The notes: a model not told the origin generated them from the letters alone. DNA of 64,000 nucleotides from Microbacterium oleivorans (GCF_013389665.1 NZ_CP058316.1:2356001-2420000); one strand, 5' to 3'. Shown: positions 1-8,464, counted from the stretch's first letter. Numbers and translations: made by a program.

Positions 1-1
1 C

Positions 2-286
2 ACCATCGACCACGCCCTGGGCGGTCACACCCACATCTACAACCTCGCCCACCTCTGCCAACGACACCACTCCATGAAGCAATTCACCAGCTGGCGGGTG
101 GAACAGGCCGGCGGCGGGGTGCTCGTGTGGACCTCACCCCACGGCAGGGTCTACCGAGAAGACATCCCCATCCCCGCGGTCTGCTTCACACCAGAACTTG
201 CCACACCACCATCCGCACCAACCGGCCCGTCCGGCCCACCCGGCCGAGGCGCCGGCGCACCACCCGACGCGCGACCGCCCTTCTGA
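2..286 (+). CDS. DUF222/HNH endonuclease family protein, C-terminal fragment
   Basis: The reading frame enters the window at base 2 with no start, so only the last 94 residues are present. The visible part has the end of an HNH nuclease domain: an H-T-H-I-Y-N-L-A-H-L-C-Q-R-H-H core, which matches the metal-binding end of HNH motifs, then a strand-rich VLVWTSPHGRVYRED segment and a Pro/Ala-rich tail. That layout is typical of the abundant actinobacterial DUF222-HNH (13E12-repeat) proteins, which occur in many copies per genome and whose role is unclear. The N-terminal DUF222 part would lie left of base 1. The family is fairly sure; activity is not known. Confidence 0.8.
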   Translation, partial: TIDHALGGHTHIYNLAHLCQRHHSMKQFTSWRVEQAGGGVLVWTSPHGRVYREDIPIPAVCFTPELATPPSAPTGPSGPPGRGAGAPPDARPPF

Positions 287-534
287 CGCGTTTCTTTCAG
301 CGACATCGGGCTTCCGCGACGTGGTCCTCCGTGAAAGCGTCGCCATGCGCGACATCGGTCGTCCGCGACGCGATGCCATCCGCGACGGACGACGTTCTGC
401 CTCGGTGCACTCGGTCCTGCGCCCCTCCCGGCCACGGCCGCGTCGCGCAGCAGCGGTCCGCGCTAATGCGTCGGATCGGGCTCGCCTTCGAGCGCAGCGC
501 GGACACTGTCGGCGCTGCGGCTTAGGCTGACCCG

Positions 535-831
535 GTGGGCAGATTCTTCTACGACAACGCCGCGAACGCGGTAGAGATCGACGACCGTGCGCTGGCGCAC
601 CTGCGTCTGGTCGTCATGACCAAACTCCGCCGCGGAGAACCGTTGATGTTCGAGACGAGCTCACCCCACGGCACGAGCCGTCGCGACTTCTGGCTGCACC
701 CCACCATCTCGGTCCAGTTCCAGTTCGCCGGCAGCCGCCAGCCGCAGATCAACCCCCGCTGGGTCGACGCTCTGATGGAGTCGGCCAACAGCGCCGACGG
801 GTTGCGGATGGTTCCCGAGCCGCAGGGCTGA
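535..831 (+). CDS. DUF7882 family small protein
   Basis: A 98-residue protein with a GTG start. It has the pattern of a small Microbacteriaceae family now called DUF7882, often mislabelled as ATP-dependent DNA ligase: an opening G-[KR]-F-x-Y, a central LAHLRLVVMTKLRRGEP segment, then SRQPQINPRWVDAL and a closing VPEP. There is no ligase adenylation motif (KxDG), so a ligase label would be wrong. It stands alone, about 120 bases before the next gene. It is short, soluble and has no signal peptide or membrane segment. Function is unknown. Confidence 0.72.
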   Translation: MGRFFYDNAANAVEIDDRALAHLRLVVMTKLRRGEPLMFETSSPHGTSRRDFWLHPTISVQFQFAGSRQPQINPRWVDALMESANSADGLRMVPEPQG

Positions 832-952
832 AACCACCCGGCCGCGTCCGGGCGGGCGCCGGGTCGACATGTCGCAGGTAGTTCGTGACCGTCGAGGAAA
901 ACACTGCGAAAACCCAGGCGAACTGGTTCGATGTGTGACATCATTCCTGCTG

Positions 953-1321
953 ATGTCAGAAGATGCACCGCGTGTCCCGGTGAGGACCAAGACCCTCCTC
1001 GAGGAGTGGGTCGCCGAGTTCCTCGAGCAGGGGCAGGCGAAGGCCACGCGCGTGAAGGTCGCCATCCAGGACGGCTCCGACGGTCTCGACACGGGGCTGG
1101 TCATCATGCACCTGCAGAACGCGCCCGCCGACATCTACATGCAGCCACGCGGCATCGACGAACCGCAGTGGGAGGCGACTCTCACCGCTCGGAGCGACGA
1201 CCTCACCCTCACGCCCTACGAGATGGCCGGGCTCGCCGCGGAGGTCGCGCTCGCAGGAAACCTCTGCACCTTCCTGCAGTTCAAGTCCATCGAGTGGGAC
1301 CGCATGTCGGGCATGCGCTGA
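953..1321 (+). CDS. conserved hypothetical protein
   Basis: A 122-residue acidic soluble protein starting MSEDAPRVPVRTK. An in-frame GTG or ATG further upstream (from 869) would add a low-complexity head, and I prefer the internal ATG at 953. No domain is recognised. The sequence alternates predicted strands and helices (KATRVKVAIQDG, DTGLVIMHLQNAP, YEMAGLAAEVALAGNL). It has no signal peptide or cysteine cluster. It sits between the DUF7882 gene and a lipoprotein gene on the same strand, with gaps too large for strong coupling. I do not assign a function. Confidence 0.6.
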   Translation: MSEDAPRVPVRTKTLLEEWVAEFLEQGQAKATRVKVAIQDGSDGLDTGLVIMHLQNAPADIYMQPRGIDEPQWEATLTARSDDLTLTPYEMAGLAAEVALAGNLCTFLQFKSIEWDRMSGMR

Positions 1322-1404
1322 CGCGCACCCGACACCCTGCGCCCCACCCCCGCACCTGAGTGAGGGGTGTTGTCGCCTCGGCCCCGCTCGCCTAGCATCG
1401 CCCA

Positions 1405-1914
1405 ATGCGCAGAGCCCCGATCCCCATGGTCATCGCCGGCGTCGCGGCATCCCTCGGCATCCTCGCCGCGTGCACCCCGCAGGGTGACCTCGCGCCCGAG
1501 CAGCCCGCCCCCACCTCGGGCCCCGTCGCCACCCCGGCAGCGCCGTCCAGCGCGGCCGTGACACCCGATCCCTGGGCCGGATACTTCGACGAGGAGGCGC
1601 GAGCGAACCAGCGGGAGGTTCCCACGCAGTTCTGGGGCTCGTTCGGCGACGTCGGAGGGGTCGCCGTCAACCGCTCCGAAAATCAGACCCTCGAGCCGGG
1701 CGGCTATGCGGTGACCGTCCGGTGCGAAGGTCCGGACGGGCTCACCGTCACCGTGGAGACCTCGGCCGGTACGCGCCTGGGCGACCCCGTCGCCGTCGCC
1801 TGCCCCGCCGCCACGACGCTGCCCGTCGACCTCACCGAGCGCGGGCTGGTCGTGATGCTCGACAGCGGCGGGCAGGCCGGCGCGTACCTGATCGGCATCT
1901 CGCCGACCTCCTAG
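1405..1914 (+). CDS. secreted lipoprotein of unknown function
   Basis: A 169-residue protein with a lipoprotein signal: two Arg, a hydrophobic stretch (PMVIAGVAASLGILAAC) and a lipobox ending at Cys23. A Pro/Ala/Thr-rich spacer (residues about 30-55) follows, typical of lipid-anchored proteins that stand off the membrane. The mature part has a beta-rich domain (YAVTVRCEGPDGLTVTVET, then a VACPAATTLPVDL segment) with two cysteines that could pair. It should be anchored to the outer face of the cytoplasmic membrane. No enzyme motif is visible. It is a single gene, with a gap of about 110 bases before the SDR gene. Confidence 0.75.
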   Translation: MRRAPIPMVIAGVAASLGILAACTPQGDLAPEQPAPTSGPVATPAAPSSAAVTPDPWAGYFDEEARANQREVPTQFWGSFGDVGGVAVNRSENQTLEPGGYAVTVRCEGPDGLTVTVETSAGTRLGDPVAVACPAATTLPVDLTERGLVVMLDSGGQAGAYLIGISPTS

Positions 1915-2023
1915 ACCATGAGGGGCCCCGGGGCAACAGGTCTGTCCGATGCGGCGGTCCTGCCGAGAATGGTCGCCTGATCGCGAGTGTCCACCGTGGA
2001 TGCCCCGGTGGAAGGAGACCGTC

Positions 2024-3034
2024 ATGCCGCACTCGAACCAGCGCGGAGTCGCCGTCGTCACAGGAGGAAGCGCGGGGCTCGGCCGCGCCATCGTGCGCGA
2101 GCTCGCTCAGCGCGGCTGGGATGTGGCCGTCCTCGCACGCGGACAGGACGGGCTCGACGCCGCCGTGACCGAGATCGAGGCGACCGGCCGCCGCGGGTTG
2201 GCCGTGTCGGTCGACGTATCGGATGCCGCAGCGGTGGACCGGGCGGCGCAGGAGGTCGAGAGCAGACTCGGCCCGATCGACCTCTGGGTGAACAACGTCA
2301 TGTCCGGCGCCATCTCGACCTTCCTCGACACCACGCCCGAGGACTTCGATCGCGCGACGGCCGTCACCTACCTCGGCGCGGTCAACGGCACGCGAGCCGC
2401 GCTGACCCGCATGCGCACCCGCGACCGCGGGCACGTCATCCAGATCGGCTCCGCACTCGCGCATCGCGGCATCCCGCTGCAGGCCGCCTACTGCGGCGCG
2501 AAGCACGCCATCCACGGGTTCACCGACTCCGTCGTCTCCGAGCTCACGCACGAGGGCAGCAGCATCGCCGTGTCGATCGTCGACATGCCGGCGCTGAACA
2601 CGACGCAGTTCGGCTGGGTCAAGTCGGACTTCCCGCACCACCCGCAGCCGGTGCCGCCGATCTTCCAGCCCGAGGTGGGTGCCCGCGCGGTGGCCGACGT
2701 GGCCGACAAGCCTCGGCGACGCACCTGGGTGGGGGAGTCGACGGTCGGACTCATCCTCGGAACCCGGGTCGCCGGGCGCTTCCTGGACTGGTACCTCGCC
2801 AAGAACGCGTGGGAGGGACAGTTCGCCCCCGACTCGACCCCGTCCGGCTCGAAGGCCAACCTCTACGAGCCGGTCCCGGGCGATCACGGTGCCCACGGTG
2901 CGTTCGACGACCGCGCCCGGAACGGCAGCATCCAGACCTGGGCGATCCGGCATCGCGCGCCGCTCTACGCCGCCGCGTCGGCCGCGGTGGCCGGAGCGGC
3001 AGCAGGGGTGGTCTCGCTCCTCCGCCGCCGCTGA
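2024..3034 (+). CDS. SDR family oxidoreductase with C-terminal membrane tail
   Basis: A 336-residue short-chain dehydrogenase. The Rossmann motif TGGSAGLG is at residues 13-20, NNVMSG (for the usual NNAG) at 90-95, and the catalytic set is Ser143, Tyr156 and Lys160 in the YCGAK context. The first 250 residues are the usual SDR length. The extra C-terminal part ends in a single hydrophobic segment (AAASAAVAGAAAGVVSLL) followed by Arg residues, which suggests a membrane-tethered enzyme. The start at 2024 is chosen because GAAGGAGA lies just upstream. It should be an NAD(P)-dependent oxidoreductase; the substrate cannot be read from the sequence. Confidence 0.88.
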   Translation: MPHSNQRGVAVVTGGSAGLGRAIVRELAQRGWDVAVLARGQDGLDAAVTEIEATGRRGLAVSVDVSDAAAVDRAAQEVESRLGPIDLWVNNVMSGAISTFLDTTPEDFDRATAVTYLGAVNGTRAALTRMRTRDRGHVIQIGSALAHRGIPLQAAYCGAKHAIHGFTDSVVSELTHEGSSIAVSIVDMPALNTTQFGWVKSDFPHHPQPVPPIFQPEVGARAVADVADKPRRRTWVGESTVGLILGTRVAGRFLDWYLAKNAWEGQFAPDSTPSGSKANLYEPVPGDHGAHGAFDDRARNGSIQTWAIRHRAPLYAAASAAVAGAAAGVVSLLRRR

Positions 3035-3155
3035 ACCAGCCCGTCCTCGGAGCCGGCCATCGGCTCGACCTATGGTCGGCACCGGAAAGCACCCCGTTGT
3101 GCGATGGATCGGCCGCGCCGTAGTTTGGCCGGACAGCCGCGCAGGAGGGTGCACC

Positions 3156-3977
3156 ATGGTCGAACCGCACGCCGACGGTGCGTACGCGCTCCGGTGCATC
3201 GCGTTGACCCCCGAGATCGTCTTCGGGGATGTCGACGGCAACCTCGACCGCATCGCGCACAGTCTGGACGAGGCCGGTGGCCGCGGGCGGCAGCTCATCG
3301 TGGCGACCGAGCTGGCGACGAGCGGCTATGTCTTCACCGACCGTGACGAGGCGGCCGGGCTGGCGATGACCCGCGACGATCCGCGCTGGGACCGGGTGAC
3401 GCGTCGCCTGGGCGCCGGCACGGTGGCGGTCGTCGGGTTCTGCGAGACCCTCGACGGCGAGCTGTACAACAGCGCCGCCGTCCTCTCGCGAGGCGGCGTG
3501 GATGCCGTCTACCGCAAGTCGCACCTGTGGGCCGACGAGAAGAAGGTGTTCCGACCCGGCCCGTCGGCGGGGCTCGTCGTCGACACCGCGATCGGCCGCG
3601 TCGGTGTGGCGATCTGCTACGACAACGAGTTCCCCGAGGTGCCCCGGCGGCTCGCGCTCGCCGGCGCCGACGTGCTGGCCCTGCCGGTCAACTGGCCGCT
3701 CGTCGCACGGCCCGACGGCGAGCGCGCACCCGAGCTCATCCAGGCGATGGCCGCGGCGCGCTCCTCGCGCCTGCCCACGGTGATCGCCGACCGCACCGGC
3801 ACCGAACGCGGCGTCGTATGGACCGGCGGCACCGCGGTCATCGACGGGGACGGCTGGATCGTCGCCTCCGGTGACGGCCCGTTCACCGCCGCCGACGTCG
3901 CCGTCGCCCCGGGGCACAAGGCGCTGGGCGAGCTGAACGACCTCTTCGCGGACCGCCGCATCGACCTGTACGGCTGA
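3156..3977 (+). CDS. carbon-nitrogen hydrolase (nitrilase superfamily)
   Basis: A 273-residue protein with the full nitrilase-superfamily triad: Glu52 (TELATSG), Lys121 (YRKSHLW) and Cys154 (VAICYDNEFPE). The C-Y-D-N-E-F-P-E context is that of amidases and carbamoyl hydrolases rather than true nitrilases. It should hydrolyse a non-peptide C-N bond in the cytoplasm. The start is set by CAGGAGGG about 7 bases before the ATG. The next gene, 73 bases on, is an NCS1-type nucleobase/hydantoin permease, so a linked uptake-and-hydrolysis function for a nitrogen-rich heterocycle or its ring-opened product is plausible. That substrate link is inference. Confidence 0.88.
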   Translation: MVEPHADGAYALRCIALTPEIVFGDVDGNLDRIAHSLDEAGGRGRQLIVATELATSGYVFTDRDEAAGLAMTRDDPRWDRVTRRLGAGTVAVVGFCETLDGELYNSAAVLSRGGVDAVYRKSHLWADEKKVFRPGPSAGLVVDTAIGRVGVAICYDNEFPEVPRRLALAGADVLALPVNWPLVARPDGERAPELIQAMAAARSSRLPTVIADRTGTERGVVWTGGTAVIDGDGWIVASGDGPFTAADVAVAPGHKALGELNDLFADRRIDLYG

Positions 3978-4050
3978 GCGGCTCGGCCCCGCCGCGACCC
4001 GCACACCCGAGAACCGCCCGAGACCCTCCCCTCCCGAAAGAGGACCCGCC

Positions 4051-5544
4051 ATGGACGACCCGCGCCTCGAGATCGCCGACACCACGAAGGCAGTGCCCAC
4101 CACGCGCGGCATCGAGGTGAAATCGATCGACTGGGTGCCGCTCACGGAGCGCAGCGGCAAGCCCGGGAGCCTCTTCTCGCTGTGGTTCATGTCGAACGCG
4201 AACCTGACGACGCTGGCCACCGGGATGGTCGGCGTCGCATTGGGGGCGAACCTGCTCACCGCGCTCGCCGCCATCGTGCTCGGAGTGGCGGTGGGCACCG
4301 TCTTCACCGCGTTCCACTCCGCTCAGGGACCGCAGCTCGGGCTGCCGCAGATGATCCAGTCGCGTGCGCAGTTCGGCTACCGCGGCGTCGCGCTGATCTG
4401 CCTCGTCGTGATCGCGAGCATCGTCGGGTTCAACATCTTCAACCTGCTGCTGGCGGGCGACGTTCTCGCGCAGACGACGGGGACGGACCTGGGCGCCCTG
4501 TGGTTCGTGCTGATCGCCGTCCTCGCCATCACCCTCGCGATCATCGGGTACCACTGGATCCACCGCGTGCAGAAGTGGCTCACATGGCTCTTCCTCGCCA
4601 CCTTCGGCGTTTTCACGGTCATCGCGGTCGTCGCGATCCCCCTGCCGACCGGCGCCCTGGCCGGCGGCGGTGTGGCATGGCCCGCATTCCTCGTGCAGTT
4701 CGCCGCCGCGGCCGCCTACGCCCTGGGCTGGGCGCCCTACGTCTCGGACTACTCGCGCTACCTGCCGCCGCAGACGAGCCCGCGCCGCGCGCTCGTCTTC
4801 ACCGCATCCGGCGTCGTCGTCGGCGCAGGCTGGCTGATGGCGCTGGGTGCCTTCGTGGCCTCGCTCTTCGCCGGAGCCGACCCGGTGGGCGCCATCACCG
4901 CTGCCGCCGACGCCATCGCACCCGGGCTCGGCGCCGTGCTGCTGTGGTCGTCGCTGCCCGCCCTCGTCACGGTCATCACCATCAACGTCTACGCCGCCAG
5001 CATCGAGCTGATCACCGTCGTCTCGTCCTTCGTCACCGTCCGCCCGACCCGTGCGGTGCGCGTCGCGGCGTGCATCGTCATCGGTTCGGCGGGGCTGCTC
5101 GGCGCGCTCCTGGCGACGGGGGAGTTCCTCGACTCCTTCGGAAGCTTCCTGGTCGTGCTCCTGTACGTGCTCGTGCCGTGGACCTCGGTGAACCTCGTCG
5201 ACTACTACGCCGTCAGGCGCGGCCACTACGCCATCGGCGAGATGTTCGTCCCGGGCGGCATCTACGGGAACTGGGGGTGGCGCGGCCTGATCTCGTACGC
5301 GATCGGCATCGTCGCGATGATCCCGTTCGTGGTCACGACCTGGTACGTCGGACCGGTGGCGCACGCGATGGGCGACATCGACATCGCCCTGTTCGTGGGG
5401 CTCGTCGCCTCGGCCGTGGCCTACCTGCTCCTCGCGCGCGGGCTCGACCTGCGCGCCGAGCGCGCCGTCGCCGCCGAGCAGGCCGGGGCCGGCGGCGTGC
5501 ACTCCGTCGCTTTCGGCTCGCGTGATGCCAGGATCGGAGGATGA
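4051..5544 (+). CDS. NCS1 family cytosine/purine/hydantoin-type permease
   Basis: A 497-residue integral membrane protein with about 12 hydrophobic segments. The N-terminal cytoplasmic part ends in the family pattern SLFSLWFMSNANLTTLATG, and GLPQMIQSRAQFGYRG follows helix 2; both are characteristic of NCS1 (cytosine permease/purine transporter) proteins. Later WAPYVSDYSRYLP is the conserved helix-6 to loop segment. It should import a nucleobase or a related compound with Na+ or H+. It follows the nitrilase-family gene on the same strand and overlaps the next gene by four bases (ATGA), so the three genes may form one operon. The substrate is unresolved. Confidence 0.9.
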   Translation: MDDPRLEIADTTKAVPTTRGIEVKSIDWVPLTERSGKPGSLFSLWFMSNANLTTLATGMVGVALGANLLTALAAIVLGVAVGTVFTAFHSAQGPQLGLPQMIQSRAQFGYRGVALICLVVIASIVGFNIFNLLLAGDVLAQTTGTDLGALWFVLIAVLAITLAIIGYHWIHRVQKWLTWLFLATFGVFTVIAVVAIPLPTGALAGGGVAWPAFLVQFAAAAAYALGWAPYVSDYSRYLPPQTSPRRALVFTASGVVVGAGWLMALGAFVASLFAGADPVGAITAAADAIAPGLGAVLLWSSLPALVTVITINVYAASIELITVVSSFVTVRPTRAVRVAACIVIGSAGLLGALLATGEFLDSFGSFLVVLLYVLVPWTSVNLVDYYAVRRGHYAIGEMFVPGGIYGNWGWRGLISYAIGIVAMIPFVVTTWYVGPVAHAMGDIDIALFVGLVASAVAYLLLARGLDLRAERAVAAEQAGAGGVHSVAFGSRDARIGG

Positions 5545-6077
5545 CCGAGATCGCCGCCGCCTCTTCGCACTCCCTGCCGCTCGACACCGACGCCGCCGCC
5601 CGGATGTGGGACGCGTATCGGGCGGCGCACCCCGAAGCGACGATCGCCTCGGAGGAGTACACCGTCGAGCACTTCGGTGATTCCGCCCGTCTCGCCGACG
5701 AGCTGCTCGAGATCGTCCTGTCGGGTCGAAAGCGTGCCACCGCGGAGCTCGTCGCCGACTTCGTCGCGCACGGCGACCCCGTGCCCCGGATCGGATCGCA
5801 CTGGATCGCGTGCGACGGCACCGGTGCCCCGCGGATCATCATCCGCACGACCGAGTTGCGCCTCGGCCCCTTCGCGAGCGCCGACGCGGCGTTCGCCGCC
5901 GACGAGGGCGAGGATGACGGGTCGTTGGAGAGCTGGCAGCGCGAGCACCGCCGCTACTGGATCCGCGTCGCCGCGGCGCGAGGCGCCGTCTGGTCGGAGG
6001 ACGACGAGATCGTCTTCGAGCGTTTCTCAGTCGTCTGGCCGCCCGAGCACGCCTCGACGCCTGTCGCGCCGCGCTGA
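5541..6077 (+). CDS. ASCH domain-containing protein
   Basis: A 178-residue soluble protein whose ATG overlaps the stop of the permease gene by four bases. It fits the ASCH fold (PUA-like, RNA- or nucleoside-binding): an N-terminal helix (MWDAYRAAHPE), the segment LSGRKRATAELVADF, the PRIGSHWIACDGTGAPRIIIRTTEL strands, and a C-terminal ESWQREHRRYWIR. Some ASCH proteins are amidohydrolases acting on N4-acetylcytidine, and the K-R-A-T-A segment matches the G-x-K-x-x-T/S motif of that group. With a nucleobase permease next door this is suggestive, but it is only inference. Confidence 0.82.
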   Translation: MTEIAAASSHSLPLDTDAAARMWDAYRAAHPEATIASEEYTVEHFGDSARLADELLEIVLSGRKRATAELVADFVAHGDPVPRIGSHWIACDGTGAPRIIIRTTELRLGPFASADAAFAADEGEDDGSLESWQREHRRYWIRVAAARGAVWSEDDEIVFERFSVVWPPEHASTPVAPR

Positions 6078-6096
6078 CGGACTCGTACGTCGCGGC

Positions 6097-6993
6097 TCAT
6101 CCGGCGCGGACGGACCCGAACCACAGTGCGAAGTAGTAGGCGAAGTTGCGGTTGCCGTAGGACGAGCACGGCCCACCCGTGCCCCAGCCCGCCGCGAGCG
6201 CGGCGGCATCGGGCTGATAGGGCGTGTAGTTGTAGAGCGCGGCGGTCGCAGCGTTCTCGATGCGCACCTCGGCCCCGCCGCAGTCGCGGTCGGGGTGGAA
6301 GGCGATGACGTGGGTGCCGGGCTGGCGCATGAAGCGCGCCGCCCGATACGACGCCAGGTCCGTCGCACCCGCGACGATCTGCGCGCCGACCCCCTCGTAC
6401 TGCGGGTCGCACGCAGCGGTGTCGGGGCAGCTCGCTCCCATCGCCGCGCGCAGCCGCCCCTCGGAGGGTGCGCGTGCGGCGCGGCCCTCGATGAGCGATT
6501 GCTCCTTCTGCAGCATGACCAGGATGACGCGGGCGGAGATGCCGCACGCCTGCTGCACTCGATAGATGATCTCCGACACGGCGAGTTCGCCGCCCTCGAG
6601 GGCGCGGCAGACGACCTCGCCGGTGCGCTCCGACACGCGGGCGTCCCGCGAGGAGATCCCCGCCGTCGCGACGTTCAGACACGCGTCGTTCGCGCAGTCG
6701 CCGATCCGCTCGTCGAGGAAGTCCTGGATCTGCGCCGTCGAGAGCGCGTCGCGATCGAAGAAGAGGTCGTCGTCGATGAGATTGCCCGGTTCGAGCGCAC
6801 CGGCGTTCGGAGGGAGCTCCCGCGCCTCATCGCCCAGCGGCGGTGCGGCGTCGGGTGCACCGGAGAGCAGGCCCGCGGCGGTCACCCCGACGGCGACGAT
6901 GAGGACGACGAGCAGGGTCGGAACGAGCAGCAGTGTGACCGCGATCCCGATGCGACGCCGTCGTCGCTGCCGCATCCGGGATCGCGAGGCCAT
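6097..6993 (-). CDS. membrane-anchored secreted protein, possible lysozyme-like murein hydrolase
   Basis: A 298-residue protein starting MASRSRM, with an Arg-rich cytoplasmic head and one hydrophobic segment (GIAVTLLLVPTLLVVLIVAVGV) that acts as signal anchor. The outside part contains DDDLFFDRDALSTAQIQDFLDERI, paired cysteines, then SEIIYRVQQACGISARVILVMLQKEQSLI. The helix with Gln-Lys-Glu-Gln resembles the catalytic Glu helix of lysozyme-like transglycosylases. The end (ALYNYTPYQPDAA, then YGNRNFAYYFALWFG) matches actinobacterial proteins often called hemagglutinin. A wall-acting role is inferred. The start at 6993 avoids a short upstream extension from 7017. It is convergent with the ASCH gene. 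Confidence 0.68.
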   Translation of the reverse strand: MASRSRMRQRRRRRIGIAVTLLLVPTLLVVLIVAVGVTAAGLLSGAPDAAPPLGDEARELPPNAGALEPGNLIDDDLFFDRDALSTAQIQDFLDERIGDCANDACLNVATAGISSRDARVSERTGEVVCRALEGGELAVSEIIYRVQQACGISARVILVMLQKEQSLIEGRAARAPSEGRLRAAMGASCPDTAACDPQYEGVGAQIVAGATDLASYRAARFMRQPGTHVIAFHPDRDCGGAEVRIENAATAALYNYTPYQPDAAALAAGWGTGGPCSSYGNRNFAYYFALWFGSVRAG

Positions 6994-7097
6994 GCATCGA
7001 TCGTGACGCACCCGCACACGAGAAAGCTGGGAACGAGCGGATGCCGTAGCGTTGCGGGCGCGGCCGGATCTCGGCCCCCGTCTCTTTCGAGGTGCTG

Positions 7098-7307
7098 ATG
7101 ACGAACCGAACCGTGATGATCCTGTCCTTCGTCGCCGCGGCGCTGTTCGCGGTCGCGGGGATCTTCTCGCTCGTCGGCGGCTCCGCCGGCACCGGAGCGC
7201 TCTACATCGTGGCCGGCGCGCTGTTCGCCGTCGTGGGTCTCATCCGGCTCCGCGGCGGCGGACCCGGTGGTGGTCGCGGCCGTGGCGGCGGCGCTGGGCG
7301 CCACTAG
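7098..7307 (+). CDS. small membrane protein
   Basis: A 69-residue protein with two hydrophobic helices (VMILSFVAAALFAVAGIFSLVGG and ALYIVAGALFAVVGLIRL) joined by a short Gly/Ser turn, ending in a Gly/Arg-rich tail. GAGG lies 5 bases before the ATG at 7098, which supports this start over the GTG six bases upstream. It should be a hairpin in the cytoplasmic membrane. The family is not recognised and no enzyme residues are visible. It lies divergent from the muramidase-like gene, about 100 bases away. Confidence 0.6.
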   Translation: MTNRTVMILSFVAAALFAVAGIFSLVGGSAGTGALYIVAGALFAVVGLIRLRGGGPGGGRGRGGGAGRH

Positions 7308-7434
7308 CGCATCCGGGCGCGGAACGCGAGCGGGTGCGCGTACGATCTCGCCGACCTAGCGTGGGATCACCGGGATGAAGCGTCCCGGCATCCGGGGACA
7401 CGTCCCCGGACGCAGATCGACGGAAGGGGCCGCT

Positions 7435-7605
7435 ATGGGACTCGACGACAAGATCAAGAACGCCGCTCAGGACGTTGCCGGCAAGGCTAAGGAAGCCACC
7501 GGCAAGGCCACCGACAACGAGCGTCTCGAAGCCGAGGGCCACAAGGACCAGACCGCTGCCAACGTCAAGAAGGCCGGCGAGAACGTCAAGGATGCCTTCA
7601 AGTAA
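7435..7605 (+). CDS. CsbD family stress protein
   Basis: A 56-residue, highly charged, Lys/Ala/Glu-rich helical protein (GLDDKIKNAAQDVAGKAKEATGK and so on) with the CsbD hallmark of amphipathic repeats and Gly-Lys turns. CsbD proteins are small general-stress proteins whose molecular role is unknown. The length matches the family. The preceding purine-rich GGAAGGGG is a clear ribosome site. A strong hairpin follows at once (7624-7656), so it is probably a one-gene transcript. The next gene downstream encodes an ECF sigma factor, but the terminator between them argues against co-transcription. Confidence 0.9.
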   Translation: MGLDDKIKNAAQDVAGKAKEATGKATDNERLEAEGHKDQTAANVKKAGENVKDAFK

Positions 7606-7623
7606 AGACGTTCCACAACGCGC

Positions 7624-7656
7624 GAGCGCCCCGGGTCCCTGCGACCCGGGGCGCTC
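7624..7656 (+). terminator. strong hairpin after csbD
   Basis: A 13-bp perfect stem (GAGCGCCCCGGGT and its complement) with a 7-base loop starts 18 bases after the CsbD stop. No T-run follows, as is common for actinobacterial terminators. Confidence 0.75.
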
Positions 7657-7765
7657 TGCGGTGCGGCTGCCCGTCGATCCATTCACCTGACTGGAATCAC
7701 ATAGCAGGACGGCGACCGTGGTGCAACCGTTCAGTGATTCGGCGTCACGGGCGCAGTATTCAACC

Positions 7766-8377
7766 ATGTCAGAGCTCCTCGCCCCGCCGTCCGGGGCCGA
7801 CATGTCGCCGCCGATGAGCGAGCCGGCCGGGACGCAAGAGCTCGCCCGGCTCATGGTCCGGGTGGTCGACGGCGACGAGGCCGCGTTCGCCGCTCTCTAC
7901 GACGCCACCTCGGCTGCGGCGTTCGGACTGGCGCTGCGGGTCACGAACAGCCACCACCTCGCCGAGGAGGTGCTGCAGGAGGTGTTCCTCCACGTCTGGC
8001 AGAACGCGGCGGCCTTCGACGTCGCGCGGGGCAAGGCGAAGTCGTGGATCCTCATGCTCGTGCACCGACGCGCGGTCGACTGCGTGCGATCCGTCCGCGC
8101 GGCCACGGCCCGCGACATCGCCGACGGGACGCGCAACGCGGCGTCGCTGGGGTCCGACATGGCCGATGACCTGCACCTGCGACGGGCCATCGAGCAGTTG
8201 CGGGTGCACATGACCCAACTCACCGAGGCGCAGCAGCTCGTGATCTCGCTGGCCTACGTCGGCGGCTACAGCCAGGCCGAGATCGCCGACCGGCTCGGGC
8301 ACCCCCTCGGCACCGTGAAGTCGCGGATGCGCGACGCCCTCACCCGGCTCCGCCGGGCTGCGGCCGCCGCGGCCTGA
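7766..8377 (+). CDS. ECF-type RNA polymerase sigma factor (SigK-like)
   Basis: A 203-residue sigma-70 family protein with only regions 2 and 4. Region 2 spans roughly residues 40-105 (EEVLQEVFLHVWQNAAAFD, then AKSWILMLVHRRAVDCVRS). Region 4 is at the end, with the helix-turn-helix YSQAEIADRLGHPLGTVKSRMRDALTRLR. The pattern resembles the SigK/ECF19 group, whose members are normally held by a membrane anti-sigma factor (RskA type) encoded next door. Here the next gene is an unrelated flavin oxidoreductase and no anti-sigma gene is visible in the window. A GTG at 7718 is an alternative start. Confidence 0.88.
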   Translation: MSELLAPPSGADMSPPMSEPAGTQELARLMVRVVDGDEAAFAALYDATSAAAFGLALRVTNSHHLAEEVLQEVFLHVWQNAAAFDVARGKAKSWILMLVHRRAVDCVRSVRAATARDIADGTRNAASLGSDMADDLHLRRAIEQLRVHMTQLTEAQQLVISLAYVGGYSQAEIADRLGHPLGTVKSRMRDALTRLRRAAAAAA

Positions 8378-8464
8378 GCGTCCCGGGGTGCCGGGCCCGT
8401 TACCGCACGGCCCCGCATCCGGCAAGCGCGAGAATCCGACGGGAGCCCCCGGGAACACTGGAGC

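Noticed and set aside
2..286. Mobile element end at the left edge
   Set aside because: DUF222/HNH genes are common single genes in this group. No inverted repeats, target duplication or integrase are visible.
535..831. ATP-dependent DNA ligase label for the 98-residue protein
   Set aside because: Too short, and the adenylation lysine motif is absent. The similarity is to a small family that inherited a wrong name.
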